Of a stretch of DNA of 52,479 nucleotides, positions 33,843 to 41,774 are shown piece after piece (within the stretch, counting starts at the first letter, position 1; every line of letters starts with the position of its first letter). Made by a program: the position numbers and the translations under genes. The DNA is from MGBC131033 sp910585655. Lineage in GTDB: Bacteria; Bacillota; Clostridia; Lachnospirales; Lachnospiraceae. The DNA lies in contig CATBCG010000060.1 of assembly GCA_949502025.1 (NCBI GenBank), forward strand, positions 1 to 52,479, given 5' to 3'. Under the pieces are notes generated by a model, which ran no database searches, was not told where the DNA came from, and saw only the letters and a program-made list of their open reading frames with translations.

Positions 33843-34319
33843 ATGGCAAAAAATGTATTGACCTATGAAGGACTGAAAAAACTGGAGGATGAACTTCAGG
33901 ATTTGAAAGTCAACCGACGGAAGGAAGTCGCTCAGAAAATCAAAGAAGCAAGAGAGCAGGGTGACTTGTCTGAGAATGCAGAGTATGATGCAGCAAAGGA
34001 TGAACAGCGCGATATTGAAACCAGAATTGAAGAAATCGAAAAAATCTTAAAGGATGCAGAAGTGTATCTGGAAGAGGATGTGGATCTGGGCAGGGTCAAT
34101 ATCGGTTGTATCGTAAAAATACTGGATATGGAGTACAATGACGAAATTGAGTATAAGGTCGTAGGGGCAACCGAGGCAAACAGCTTGAAGGGAAAGATTT
34201 CCAATGAATCTCCGGTAGGGAGAGCTTTACTTGGCAGCAGTGTTGGAGATGTGATTGAGGTAGAAACCCAAGTGGGGATGCTGAAATATAAAGTCCTGGA
34301 CATCCGTTCTGCAAGCTGA
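33843..34319 (+). CDS. greA: Transcription elongation factor GreA
   Basis: 158 aa. GreA enters the secondary channel of RNA polymerase and stimulates cleavage of backtracked RNA. The N-terminal antiparallel coiled coil carries the tip motif GDLSENAEYDAAKDEQ near residue 40-55, where D and E residues act on the catalytic magnesium; the C-terminal FKBP-like domain contains ISNESPVGRALLG and GDVIEVE near residues 120-140. Normal length. ATG at 33843 has GGAGG 7 nt upstream; the frame from 33822 has none. It is followed 138 nt later by lysS, a gene order common in Clostridia. Confidence 0.96.
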   Translation: MAKNVLTYEGLKKLEDELQDLKVNRRKEVAQKIKEAREQGDLSENAEYDAAKDEQRDIETRIEEIEKILKDAEVYLEEDVDLGRVNIGCIVKILDMEYNDEIEYKVVGATEANSLKGKISNESPVGRALLGSSVGDVIEVETQVGMLKYKVLDIRSAS

Positions 34320-34457
34320 TAAAAGCAGAGAGAGCAAAAGGAACAAAGGCTTGCTTCGGATAAGCAGATTGGTGCAAGAGAGGGCTGTAAAAGCAGTATA
34401 AATACAGAAAAAGCTATACAGAGAGGCAAAGAATGGTATAGCAGAATGGAGGAAAAT

Positions 34458-35957
34458 ATGTCAGAAGGAAGAAAGGAAGGTATATCGGCAGGCGCCGAGG
34501 ATATTAATAGTTTGTTAAAGGTGCGTCGGGAAAAGCTGGCAGATTTACAGGCGAATGGAAAAGATCCGTTTCGGATTACCAAATATGACGTGACAGCGCA
34601 TAGTATGGATATCAAGAACCAGTTTGAAGAGATGGAGGGTAAGGAAGTCAGCATTGCCGGACGGATGATGCTCAAGCGTGTGATGGGAAAAGCCTCCTTT
34701 TGCAACGTACAAGATTTACAGGGCGATATTCAGGCTTATGTAGCTAGGGATTTTGTAGGCGAGGAGTCTTATAAGGATTTTAAAAAATATGATGTAGGGG
34801 ATATTATCGGGGTACATGGCACAGTGTTCCGTACGCAGAAGGGAGAAATTTCTATTCATGCAACGGAAGTGACACTGCTGTCTAAGAGCCTTAACATTTT
34901 GCCGGAGAAGTTCCATGGCTTGACAAACCCGGATTTACGTTACCGTCAGCGTTATGTAGATTTGATTATGAATCAAGATGTAAAGGAGACTTTTCGGAAG
35001 CGCTCCAAGGTTATCAGCAGTATTCGCCGTTATCTGGATGATCAGGGCTTTATGGAAGTGGAAACGCCGATGCTGGTGCAGAATGCAGGAGGCGCGGCAG
35101 CCAGACCATTTGAGACACATTTCAATGCCTTGGACGAGGATATGAAACTACGTATTTCTCTGGAACTGTATTTAAAGAGGCTGATTGTCGGTGGATTGGA
35201 ACGTGTTTATGAAATCGGACGTGTATTCCGAAATGAGGGACTTGACACCCGTCACAATCCGGAGTTTACGCTGATGGAGTTGTATCAGGCATATACGGAT
35301 TATCATGGGATGATGGATCTGACAGAAAACTTGTATCGTTATATTGCCAAAGAAGTAACTGGATCCGAGCAGGTTCCGTATGGCGAACATGTGATGGATC
35401 TGTCCAAGCCGTTTGAGCGGATTACGATGGTAGATGCAGTTAAAAAATATGCCAATGTCGATTTTAACGAAATCCATACGACAGAGGAAGCAAAGGCTTT
35501 GGCTGACAAGCATCATATTGAATACGAGGCAAGACATAAAAAAGGTGATATCCTCAACTTGTTCTTTGAGGAGTATGTAGAGGAGCATTTGATTCAGCCG
35601 ACTTTTGTGATGGATCATCCGGTTGAAATTTCACCATTGACCAAGAAAAAGCCGGAAAATCCAGACTATGTAGAGCGTTTTGAGTTCTTTATGAACGGCT
35701 GGGAGATGGCAAACGCCTATTCCGAGCTAAATGACCCGATTGACCAGAGAGAGCGTTTTGCCGCCCAGGAGGAATTGCTGGCTGCCGGTGACGAAGAGGC
35801 AAATCATACTGACGAGGATTTCCTAAACGCTTTGGAACATGGTATGCCGCCGACTGGTGGGATTGGCTTTGGGATTGACCGAATGGTGATGATTATGACA
35901 AATTCACCGTCGATAAGAGATGTACTTCTGTTTCCAAGTATGCGGAGCATTGAATAG
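34458..35957 (+). CDS. lysS: Lysyl-tRNA synthetase, class II
   Basis: 499 aa class II enzyme charging tRNA-Lys. OB-fold anticodon-binding domain from about residue 55 (VSIAGRMMLKRVMGKASFC), catalytic motifs: motif 2 VYEIGRVFRNEGLDTRHNPEF near residue 255, the tail GMPPTGGIGFGIDRMVM (motif 3) near residue 475. GGAGG at 34448-34452 points to ATG 34458; the upstream in-frame ATG at 34446 has no site. Downstream of greA, with a terminator behind. Confidence 0.96.
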   Translation: MSEGRKEGISAGAEDINSLLKVRREKLADLQANGKDPFRITKYDVTAHSMDIKNQFEEMEGKEVSIAGRMMLKRVMGKASFCNVQDLQGDIQAYVARDFVGEESYKDFKKYDVGDIIGVHGTVFRTQKGEISIHATEVTLLSKSLNILPEKFHGLTNPDLRYRQRYVDLIMNQDVKETFRKRSKVISSIRRYLDDQGFMEVETPMLVQNAGGAAARPFETHFNALDEDMKLRISLELYLKRLIVGGLERVYEIGRVFRNEGLDTRHNPEFTLMELYQAYTDYHGMMDLTENLYRYIAKEVTGSEQVPYGEHVMDLSKPFERITMVDAVKKYANVDFNEIHTTEEAKALADKHHIEYEARHKKGDILNLFFEEYVEEHLIQPTFVMDHPVEISPLTKKKPENPDYVERFEFFMNGWEMANAYSELNDPIDQRERFAAQEELLAAGDEEANHTDEDFLNALEHGMPPTGGIGFGIDRMVMIMTNSPSIRDVLLFPSMRSIE

Positions 35958-35987
35958 AGAATTTTTGTAAATGGATCGTTAAAGAGG

Positions 35988-36034
35988 GGAACCTATAAAA
36001 GTACCTAAGCAGGTATTTTTATGGGTTCTTTTTT
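35988..36034 (+). terminator. Intrinsic terminator of greA-lysS
   Basis: GAACCTATAAAA pairs with TTTTATGGGTTC, with an inner TACCT-AAGC-AGGTA stem, followed by TTTTTT. Confidence 0.88.
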
Positions 36035-36116
36035 GATATGATAATGAAGAAGAAAGCATTCAGTATAAAGGGAAATGTCAAAAGGGGATGTCAGGGAAAA
36101 AATTGATCAAGTAGGA

Positions 36117-36145
36117 TTGCCTGTCAGGCAAGTAGCTGATATAAT
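36117..36145 (+). promoter_or_regulatory. Promoter with overlapping palindrome before the Rpn-like pair
   Basis: TTGCCT at 36117-36122, 17 bp, TATAAT at 36140-36145. The -35 element is one arm of a perfect inverted repeat, TTGCCT-GTC-AGGCAA (36117-36131), a good operator candidate. Confidence 0.65.
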
Positions 36146-36169
36146 AAAAGAGAAGAGGAGGAGAGTAGG

Positions 36170-36469
36170 ATGGGAACAGAAGAAATTTCGTATCAGAACA
36201 AAGACATTACCAGTAAATTCTTAGCAGAACATTTAAAGGGTAAGACGTTTCGAGTATATGGATTAGATTTACCAGAAATTACGGATGTGAAGCCAACCAA
36301 CCTTCCCACCATCCGGGCAAATGAACTGCGAATGGATAACCTGTTTGAACTGGCAGATGGGACGGTGGCTGTGGTGGATTATGAAAGTGCTTACGATAGT
36401 GCAGATAAAGTCAAGTATTTGAACTACCTGACCGGGATTGCCAACCGCTATCAGACAGAGGGAGATTGA
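36170..36469 (+). pseudogene. Rpn-like nuclease-family gene, 5' fragment of a deletion-frameshifted copy
   Basis: 99-codon fragment matching the first 93 residues of the intact tandem copy at 37022: MGTEEISYQNKDITSKFLAE and NELRMDNLFEL are nearly identical. The frame departs after IANRY-Q and stops. Measured against the intact copy from its start, the common word GATTGAGGCGG comes 98 bp earlier (offset 294 versus 392), so a net 98 bp deletion removed about 33 codons and shifted the frame. The core includes the D...IVDYES strand expected of a PD-(D/E)XK-type fold. Carries its own promoter and RBS. Confidence 0.8.
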
Positions 36470-36989
36470 GGCGGCGTTCCTGTCGGAACTGGACGCAGAG
36501 GGAATTTTTCCGAATCTGAAGGAAAAGGTGAAAAAAGGCGAGTTACTAAGCGATGAAGAACTGATGGAGTTTATTATTCTCCCGCTTTCTTATCGGAAGA
36601 GAGAAGAGAAGGAGCAAAAATTGAAAGAAACTGTGGAACTGGCAGTACAAGTATCAGATCGGCAGCAACAGGTGTTTATTTTGTCAGGAATGTTGGTGTT
36701 TGCCGATAAAGTAATTGACCAGGAGACAGCAAAGAGGATAAGGAGGACGATCGAAATGACGCAAGTGGCAAGAATTTTTGAGGAAGAAAAGCTGGAGGCA
36801 TTGAGAGAAAGAACAGCACAAGTGACAGCGCAAGTAACAGAGCAAGTGACAGCACAGGTGACAGAACAGATGGTGATGAAACTGTTGGAACGTGGTGATA
36901 CCATAGAGGAGATTATTTCTATTGTGCCAAATTATTCCCCAAGTGATGTGGAGGCGGTAAGAGCAAAGTTGAGGGGAGCGAAAGATTGA
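36438..36989 (+). pseudogene. Rpn-like nuclease-family gene, 3' fragment of a deletion-frameshifted copy
   Basis: From about 36464 the frame matches the intact copy from residue 131 onward: IEAAFLSELDAEGIFPNLKEK, then DEELMEFIILPLSYRKREEKEQKLKE in pattern. Its first codons (36438-36463) are the out-of-frame remains of the 5' part, and no ribosome binding site is visible. Near 36820-36870 the gene holds short repeats coding alternating QVTA and QVTE units absent from the intact copy, probably a coiled-coil slippage expansion. The C-terminus MKLLERGDTIEEIISIVPNY resembles Rpn-family tails. Confidence 0.78.
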
Positions 36990-37021
36990 TAAAAGTATCT
37001 TTCTAAAAAGAGGAGGGGAAG

Positions 37022-37942
37022 ATGGGAACAGAAGAGATTGCTTATCAAAACAAAGATATCACCAGTAAGTTTCTGGCGGAACACCTGAAAGGAAAATCTT
37101 TTCGGGTGTATGGATTGGATTTACCGGAAATCAAAGAGGTAAGACCAACAAATATTCCTGTTGTACAGGCTAATGAGCTGCGGATGGATAACCTGTTTGA
37201 GTTGGAGGACGGAACGGTAGCGATTGTAGACTATGAAAGTGATTATGAGGAAGAAGATAAGATAAAATATTTGGGCTATCTGATTGGCGTTGCCAGAAGA
37301 TACCAGGAGAACCGGGAGCTATGCCCTCAATTACGGATGATTGTGATTTATACTGGGGATATTAAGAGACAAACCGTATCCTGTCGGTATGATATCGGGG
37401 CGCTTCAGATGGGGATTGAGGCGGCTTTCCTAGCGGAGCTGGATTCAGAAGGAATTTTGCCAGAATTACGAGAAAAGGTAGCGAGGAAAGAACTGTTAAA
37501 CGATGAGGAACTGATGAAGTTTATCATTCTGCCCCTTTCTTATCAAAAGAAAGAAGAGAAGGAGCAGAAGCTGAAAGAGGTTGTGGGATTAGCCACGCAG
37601 ATTCAAGATCGAGAGCAGCAAATATTTACGTTGTCAGGGTTATTGGTATTTGCCGATAAGATTATGGATCGGGAGACAGCGAAACGAATAAGGAGGGCGA
37701 TCGAAATGACACAGGTAGCGATGATTTTTGAAGAAGAAAAACAAGACGCATTACAGGAAGCCGCAAAGAGGTTTGAGAAAGAAAAGCAGGAAGCAATCAG
37801 GAGGCGGACGGAGCAGATTGTAGTTAAAATGCTAAAACGGGGAGATGCTGCAGAAGAAATTGTTTCTATTGTATCAAATTATTCTTTGGAGGACGTGGAG
37901 GCAGTAAGGGAGAGGCTGGAAAAAGAGGAAAATGATATGTGA
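37022..37942 (+). CDS. Rpn-like PD-(D/E)XK nuclease family protein (putative)
   Basis: 306 aa, intact second copy of a tandem pair. N-terminal domain: NELRMDNLFELEDGTVAIVDYES around residues 57-80, a helix then a strand-turn-strand with D and DYES, similar to PD-(D/E)XK nucleases of the recombination-promoting nuclease/putative transposase group; the usual E-x-K lysine is not obvious here (E-S). The middle reads IVIYTGDIKRQ. A long helical, charged region (residues 200-270) follows, then MLKRGDAAEEIVSIVSNYSLEDVEAVRERLE, a tail seen in Rpn proteins. It lies 32 nt after the broken copy with GAGGAGGGGAAG, so it may be read from the shared promoter at 36117. Family call is tentative. Confidence 0.65.
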   Translation: MGTEEIAYQNKDITSKFLAEHLKGKSFRVYGLDLPEIKEVRPTNIPVVQANELRMDNLFELEDGTVAIVDYESDYEEEDKIKYLGYLIGVARRYQENRELCPQLRMIVIYTGDIKRQTVSCRYDIGALQMGIEAAFLAELDSEGILPELREKVARKELLNDEELMKFIILPLSYQKKEEKEQKLKEVVGLATQIQDREQQIFTLSGLLVFADKIMDRETAKRIRRAIEMTQVAMIFEEEKQDALQEAAKRFEKEKQEAIRRRTEQIVVKMLKRGDAAEEIVSIVSNYSLEDVEAVRERLEKEENDM

Positions 37943-37952
37943 CCATAAAAGA

Positions 37953-38000
37953 AAAGCCAAGACCTGGTAGAAACCGGAACTGTCTTGGCTTTCTGTTTTT
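37953..38000. terminator. Bidirectional terminator between the Rpn-like gene and the ECF sigma gene
   Basis: AAAGCCAAGAC pairs with GTCTTGGCTTT; an inner GGT-AGAA-ACC stem is enclosed. The T run TTTTTT serves the plus strand and the AAAA tract the convergent minus-strand gene. Confidence 0.8.
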
Positions 38001-38542
38001 TAAAATTCCTGTAAGAGACGCTTTTTTAAGGCGGCTTTTGCCCGTTGCAGCCGTTTTCTAGCTACATCGCCGGAAAGCCCGAGTAGCTCTGCGGCTTTTC
38101 CGACTTTAAAGCCGTTTAGATAGACCATATCCAAAATTTCCTGATGCTCCTCTGTCATCGTAGACAAAAGATCGTGAAGATGATCGGACATTTCCTGGTC
38201 TAATATAATAGACTCCGGCGTTTCCGTATTGGGCGGGAACATTTCTGCCATTTCATCGTCTAATGTTGGGATTTCTTTTGACATTTCCTTTCGCATAGTC
38301 AGGGCAACATTTCGTGCTACCTTGGCTACAAAGCCTCTGGTTCGTAAAAGATCAGATTCATCGATCTTATGCAGGTTGCGGATAATCTTTAAAGAAGCTT
38401 CCTGTACGGCGTCGTCTGCCATCCAATAATCGCCAAGGACGGCGTTGGCTGCCAGATACATAGCGGCGCGATGAGTGGTATAAATCCGTAAAAATTTTTC
38501 CCGGTCTTCTTGGTCGTCCATAAATAGGTCATAAGTCAGCAT
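38000..38542 (-). CDS. ECF-type RNA polymerase sigma factor
   Basis: 180 aa with only sigma regions 2 and 4. Region 2: YLAANAVLGDYWMADDAVQEASLKIIRNLHKI with the usual DDAVQE motif (residues about 30-62). Region 4: LLSTMTEEHQEILDMVYLNGFKVGKAAELLGLSGDVARKRLQRAKAALKKRL in pattern near residues 125-175, a helix-turn-helix reading the -35 box. No anti-sigma gene is adjacent; the next gene on this strand is a DUF1622 membrane protein 132 nt upstream. In its upstream spacer AGATAC-GTTTG-GTATCT (38604-38620) is a possible operator. Confidence 0.88.
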   Translation of the reverse strand: MLTYDLFMDDQEDREKFLRIYTTHRAAMYLAANAVLGDYWMADDAVQEASLKIIRNLHKIDESDLLRTRGFVAKVARNVALTMRKEMSKEIPTLDDEMAEMFPPNTETPESIILDQEMSDHLHDLLSTMTEEHQEILDMVYLNGFKVGKAAELLGLSGDVARKRLQRAKAALKKRLLQEF

Positions 38543-38603
38543 GTGTTTTCCCCCGTTCTCTTTTGTGAAAATGTGTCGTTTGTATTGTTCGTTTTATTAG
38601 GTA

Positions 38604-38620
38604 AGATACGTTTGGTATCT
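38604..38620. promoter_or_regulatory. Inverted repeat upstream of the ECF sigma gene
   Basis: AGATAC, 5 nt, GTATCT, 62 nt before the sigma factor start (minus strand). Size and symmetry fit a regulator binding site; no regulator can be named. Confidence 0.4.
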
Positions 38621-38674
38621 CAATTAGGAAAACGAACCAATATGTAAGTGCAGCAGGAGTAAAGAAGTGTGATT

Positions 38675-39055
38675 TTATTGATCGGAAAGATCTTCCATTC
38701 GTTTTTTAGTGGCAAATCGCTGCTGATCTTTGTCAAATTTGATCTCCCAGTGGATGACAAAGGTCAGGATAGCACGGAGTACAATGATAGCGGCAAGTAC
38801 GTACATTTCATCGATCTCACGTGTGATAACCGTCTTTAAAATCTCACCGCCCATCTTGAATTCCAACGCGAGCGCCAGTGTTTCGGCAAATCCCAGCTTC
38901 AATTCTGTGTTTTCGGAATGAAATCCGGAACGGACATATTTGTAGAAACTAGAAAGAGCGCCTACTGCTACAATAAATACCCCCATTAGCTCCAATAATG
39001 GAATCATGTGATCGATGATTAAAACTAAAATATGCTCTAAAAATTCTGCAACCAT
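38675..39055 (-). CDS. DUF1622 family membrane protein
   Basis: 126 aa. Three hydrophobic segments: residues 8-36 (LVLIIDHMIPLLELMGVFIVAVGAL), a segment within 55-75, and 84-105 (MYVLAAIIVLRAILTFVIHW). FAETLALALEFKMGGEILKTVI in the middle is the recognisable DUF1622 signature; the C-terminus is polar and charged. Function unknown. A minus-strand promoter (TTGTAT at 39200-39195, 17 bp, TATACT at 39177-39172) lies about 115 nt upstream. It may share a transcript with the sigma factor gene downstream. Confidence 0.75.
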   Translation of the reverse strand: MVAEFLEHILVLIIDHMIPLLELMGVFIVAVGALSSFYKYVRSGFHSENTELKLGFAETLALALEFKMGGEILKTVITREIDEMYVLAAIIVLRAILTFVIHWEIKFDKDQQRFATKKRMEDLSDQ

Positions 39056-39171
39056 AAAATACCCTCTCTTCCTTAATCTGATAGGAGTAAAACACTACTT
39101 TCAAACGAATCCTCCTGCTGATATCTTGATTTGTTTGGGGCAGGTCTTGTCCTATCGGTTCCATTAGGTAT

Positions 39172-39200
39172 AGTATACATGTTGTACGTAGAAAATACAA
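39172..39200 (-). promoter_or_regulatory. Promoter of the DUF1622 gene
   Basis: Minus strand TTGTAT (39200-39195), 17 bp, TATACT (39177-39172). The 39056-39388 spacer otherwise holds the lysA promoter. Confidence 0.6.
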
Positions 39201-39259
39201 GTAAAAAGACAAGAATTCGTCATAGATTCTATCAAAGCGATTCATTCTATGATTTTCTC

Positions 39260-39288
39260 TTGACAAACAAAGAAGCAGCCTGTATATT
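39260..39288 (+). promoter_or_regulatory. Promoter of lysA
   Basis: TTGACA at 39260-39265, 17 bp, TATATT at 39283-39288, 100 nt before the start codon. Confidence 0.7.
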
Positions 39289-39388
39289 GATAAAGGAATA
39301 AGATTGTATTTTGGTATCCATGTATACAATTTAATTAAGAACGTTAGAATAAACGATAAAAGAAACATTGGAAAGGAAGGAATAACTT

Positions 39389-40645
39389 ATGGAAAAGAAA
39401 CCGTTTGTAAGCAAAGAACAGATAGAGGAAATCGTAAAAACTTACCCGACTCCGTTTCATCTTTACGATGAGAAAGGAATTCGGGAAAACGCCAGAAAGC
39501 TCCGTCAGGCGTTTTCTTGGAATCCAGGTTTTAAGGAATATTTTGCAGTAAAGGCGACACCGAACCCGTTTATTTTAAAAATTTTACAGGAGGAAGGGTG
39601 TGGTACGGATTGTTCTTCTCTGACAGAGCTGATGCTTTCAGAAGCGGTTGGAATTACGGGAGAAGAGGTGATGTTTTCCTCGAATGTCACACCGGCAGAG
39701 GAATATCAGAAAGCCAGTCAGATGGGAGCGATTATCAATCTGGATGATATTACTCATATTGAATTTTTAAGAAAAACTGCCGGAATACCGAAAAAGATTT
39801 GCTGCCGTTATAATCCTGGCGGCGTATTCCAGATCAGCAATGACATTATGGACAACCCTGGAGAGGCGAAGTATGGGTTTACAACAGAACAGATTCTGGA
39901 AGGTTTCCGGCAGCTAAAGGAGCTGGGGGCGGAAGAGTTTGGAATTCATTCGTTTTTGGCAAGCAATACGGTGACAAATGACTATTATCCGATGTTAGCA
40001 AGACAGCTTTTTACATTGGCAGTTCGTCTGAAAAAAGAGACAGGAGCGCATATTACTTTTATCAATCTGTCAGGCGGAATCGGAGTGGCGTACCATCCGG
40101 ATCAAGAGCCAAATGATATCCTGGCGATTGGAGAAGGCGTGCGCTTAGCTTATGAAGAAATCTTGGTTCCGGCAGGAATGGATGATGTGGCAATTTTTAC
40201 AGAGCTGGGGCGGTTTATGCTGGCGCCATATGGATGCCTGGTAACGCAGGCTGTCCATGAAAAGCATACGTATAAAGAATATATCGGGGTAGACGCCTGT
40301 GCGGTGAACTTGATGCGCCCGGCAATGTATGGAGCTTATCATCATATTACCGTATTGGGAAAGGAGAAGGAGCCATGCTTGTTTCAATATGACGTAACGG
40401 GATCTCTTTGTGAAAATAATGACAAATTTGCCATTGATCGAATGCTTCCAAAAATAGAAATCGGAGATTATCTGGTGCTGCATGATACGGGCGCGCATGG
40501 TTTTTCCATGGGCTATAACTATAACGGAAAGCTGCGTTCGGCAGAGCTGCTTCTAAAAGAAGATGGCAGGATAGAGCAGATCCGTAGGGCGGAAACACCA
40601 AAGGACTATTTTGCAACATTTGACTTTTCAGGGCTTTCACTCTAA
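39389..40645 (+). CDS. lysA: Diaminopimelate decarboxylase
   Basis: 418 aa PLP-dependent fold III decarboxylase making lysine from meso-diaminopimelate. The PLP lysine is in YFAVKATPNP near residue 53; further markers: CGTDCSSLTELML, FGIHSF, NLSGGIGVAY, TELGRFMLAPYG, GSLCENNDKFA (substrate cysteine) and HDTGAHGFSMGYNYNGKLR. Some motifs differ slightly from the textbook forms (ELGR for EPGR), so a related fold III enzyme such as carboxynorspermidine decarboxylase was considered; the length and C-terminal GAH/CEN pattern fit LysA better. It is monocistronic or ends the unit, and its stop codon lies inside the -35 box of the flgM promoter. Confidence 0.82.
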   Translation: MEKKPFVSKEQIEEIVKTYPTPFHLYDEKGIRENARKLRQAFSWNPGFKEYFAVKATPNPFILKILQEEGCGTDCSSLTELMLSEAVGITGEEVMFSSNVTPAEEYQKASQMGAIINLDDITHIEFLRKTAGIPKKICCRYNPGGVFQISNDIMDNPGEAKYGFTTEQILEGFRQLKELGAEEFGIHSFLASNTVTNDYYPMLARQLFTLAVRLKKETGAHITFINLSGGIGVAYHPDQEPNDILAIGEGVRLAYEEILVPAGMDDVAIFTELGRFMLAPYGCLVTQAVHEKHTYKEYIGVDACAVNLMRPAMYGAYHHITVLGKEKEPCLFQYDVTGSLCENNDKFAIDRMLPKIEIGDYLVLHDTGAHGFSMGYNYNGKLRSAELLLKEDGRIEQIRRAETPKDYFATFDFSGLSL

Positions 40646-40669
40646 AGTTTTCTAAAGCCCTGCCGATAC
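40643..40669 (+). promoter_or_regulatory. Sigma-D promoter of the flgM operon
   Basis: TAAA (40643-40646), 15 bp, GCCGATAC (40662-40669): a nearly perfect flagellar sigma promoter. The TAAA contains the lysA stop codon, and the spacer is also one arm of the inverted repeat CAGGGCTTT/AAAGCCCTG that looks like a lysA terminator stem. Confidence 0.8.
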
Positions 40670-40838
40670 ATATTACAGAAACAAAAACCAATGCAGCAGT
40701 GATTGTTGCAGGCCGCTACAGAATTGCAGAGCAGAAGCGAAGCAGGGCTGACGGGGCTAGGGAACTTTTTTCCAAACGGTTCCTTAGAGGGTTTGTGAAG
40801 GACAAGACAATAAAAAAGGAAGGTTGCAGGTGATTTGT

Positions 40839-41117
40839 ATGAGGATTGATACCTTTAATAAGATCAGTCAGGTATATCAGACCAGCAAACCCAAAAAGAC
40901 ATCAGGGAGTGTGACGGAGGGCAGCCGGGATTCGCTGGAGCTGTCGCGGGCAGGAAATGATTTTGTGTTCGCGAAAGCTGCTGTACAAGCGGCTCCGGAT
41001 ATCAGGCAGGATAGAGTAGACGCTATCAGGCAGCAGCTTGCAAGCGGAACCTATTCCGTAAGCGGGCAGGATATCGCAGAGCGTTTGGTAGAACGCTACC
41101 TGGATCTGAAGGCATAG
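40839..41117 (+). CDS. flgM: Anti-sigma factor FlgM
   Basis: 92 aa. It holds sigma-D/FliA inactive until hook completion. The N-terminal half is polar and disordered (TSKPKKTSGSVTEG), followed by RDSLELSRAGNDF and the conserved C-terminal helices RQDRVDAIRQQLASGTYSVSGQDIAERL that bind the sigma factor. ATG at 40839 has AGGTG before it; the TTG-led frame from 40824 is an alternative. First gene of the late flagellar operon, with a sigma-D promoter upstream, giving the usual negative feedback. Confidence 0.92.
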   Translation: MRIDTFNKISQVYQTSKPKKTSGSVTEGSRDSLELSRAGNDFVFAKAAVQAAPDIRQDRVDAIRQQLASGTYSVSGQDIAERLVERYLDLKA

Positions 41118-41213
41118 GGCTGCGCGTGACCATAGGAACCAAAGCTTCCGCAGGTATGGGATTTTGGTTCCCAGGGGACGGCAGTTCTGAAAAGAGAAAG
41201 GCAGAGGAGAGAA

Positions 41214-41741
41214 GTGGCGAGCTTAATCGAAGAACTGACTCAGACTTTGGAAGAAGAATCTGCGATTTATGAGGATTTGATTCCATTGGCAGAGAGGAAA
41301 ACGCAGGTAATTGTGGCAAATGACCTCCAGGCTCTGCAATCCATCACCGAACAAGAACAGTCAGCAGTTGACCGTATCGGTGCATTGGAACGCAAGAGAC
41401 AAGAGGTCATTGTCAATATTGGGATCGTGTTGAACCGGAACCCTTCTACTCTGGATTTTCGGACGCTGATAGCGATATTAGAAGGGCAGGAGGCAGAGCA
41501 GGATGCTCTAAGACGCCTGCACGATCGACTCCGGCAGACCGTAGGACGGCTGTCGGATATCAATAAAAGAAACAAAGCACTGATACAACAATCCCTGGAA
41601 ATGATCGAATTCAATATGAATTTTATTCAAAGCACATGGATGTCACCTGGGATGAGCCAAGCAGGAAGCCAATATGGCAAAAGTGCATCAGAAGTACAGA
41701 TGTCGGCTTCGCAGACAGGGATGTTTGACGCGAAGCAATAA
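41214..41741 (+). CDS. flgN: Flagellar hook-associated protein chaperone FlgN
   Basis: 175 aa, mostly long alpha helices (SLIEELTQTLEEESAIYEDLIPLAERK and the DINKRNKALIQQSLEMIEFNM helix near residue 125), the FlgN-family pattern. Family members hold the hook-filament junction proteins FlgK and FlgL before export; the gene stands directly before two flgK genes and flgL. GTG start follows AGAGGAGAGAA. The last 35 residues are glutamine/serine/methionine-rich and disordered. Confidence 0.85.
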   Translation: MASLIEELTQTLEEESAIYEDLIPLAERKTQVIVANDLQALQSITEQEQSAVDRIGALERKRQEVIVNIGIVLNRNPSTLDFRTLIAILEGQEAEQDALRRLHDRLRQTVGRLSDINKRNKALIQQSLEMIEFNMNFIQSTWMSPGMSQAGSQYGKSASEVQMSASQTGMFDAKQ

Positions 41742-41774
41742 GAAGCTGCAAAATAGCAAGGAAGAGGTGATACC

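Noticed and set aside
33932..34705. 257-codon minus-strand frame over greA and lysS
   Set aside because: Antisense of two clearly identified genes.
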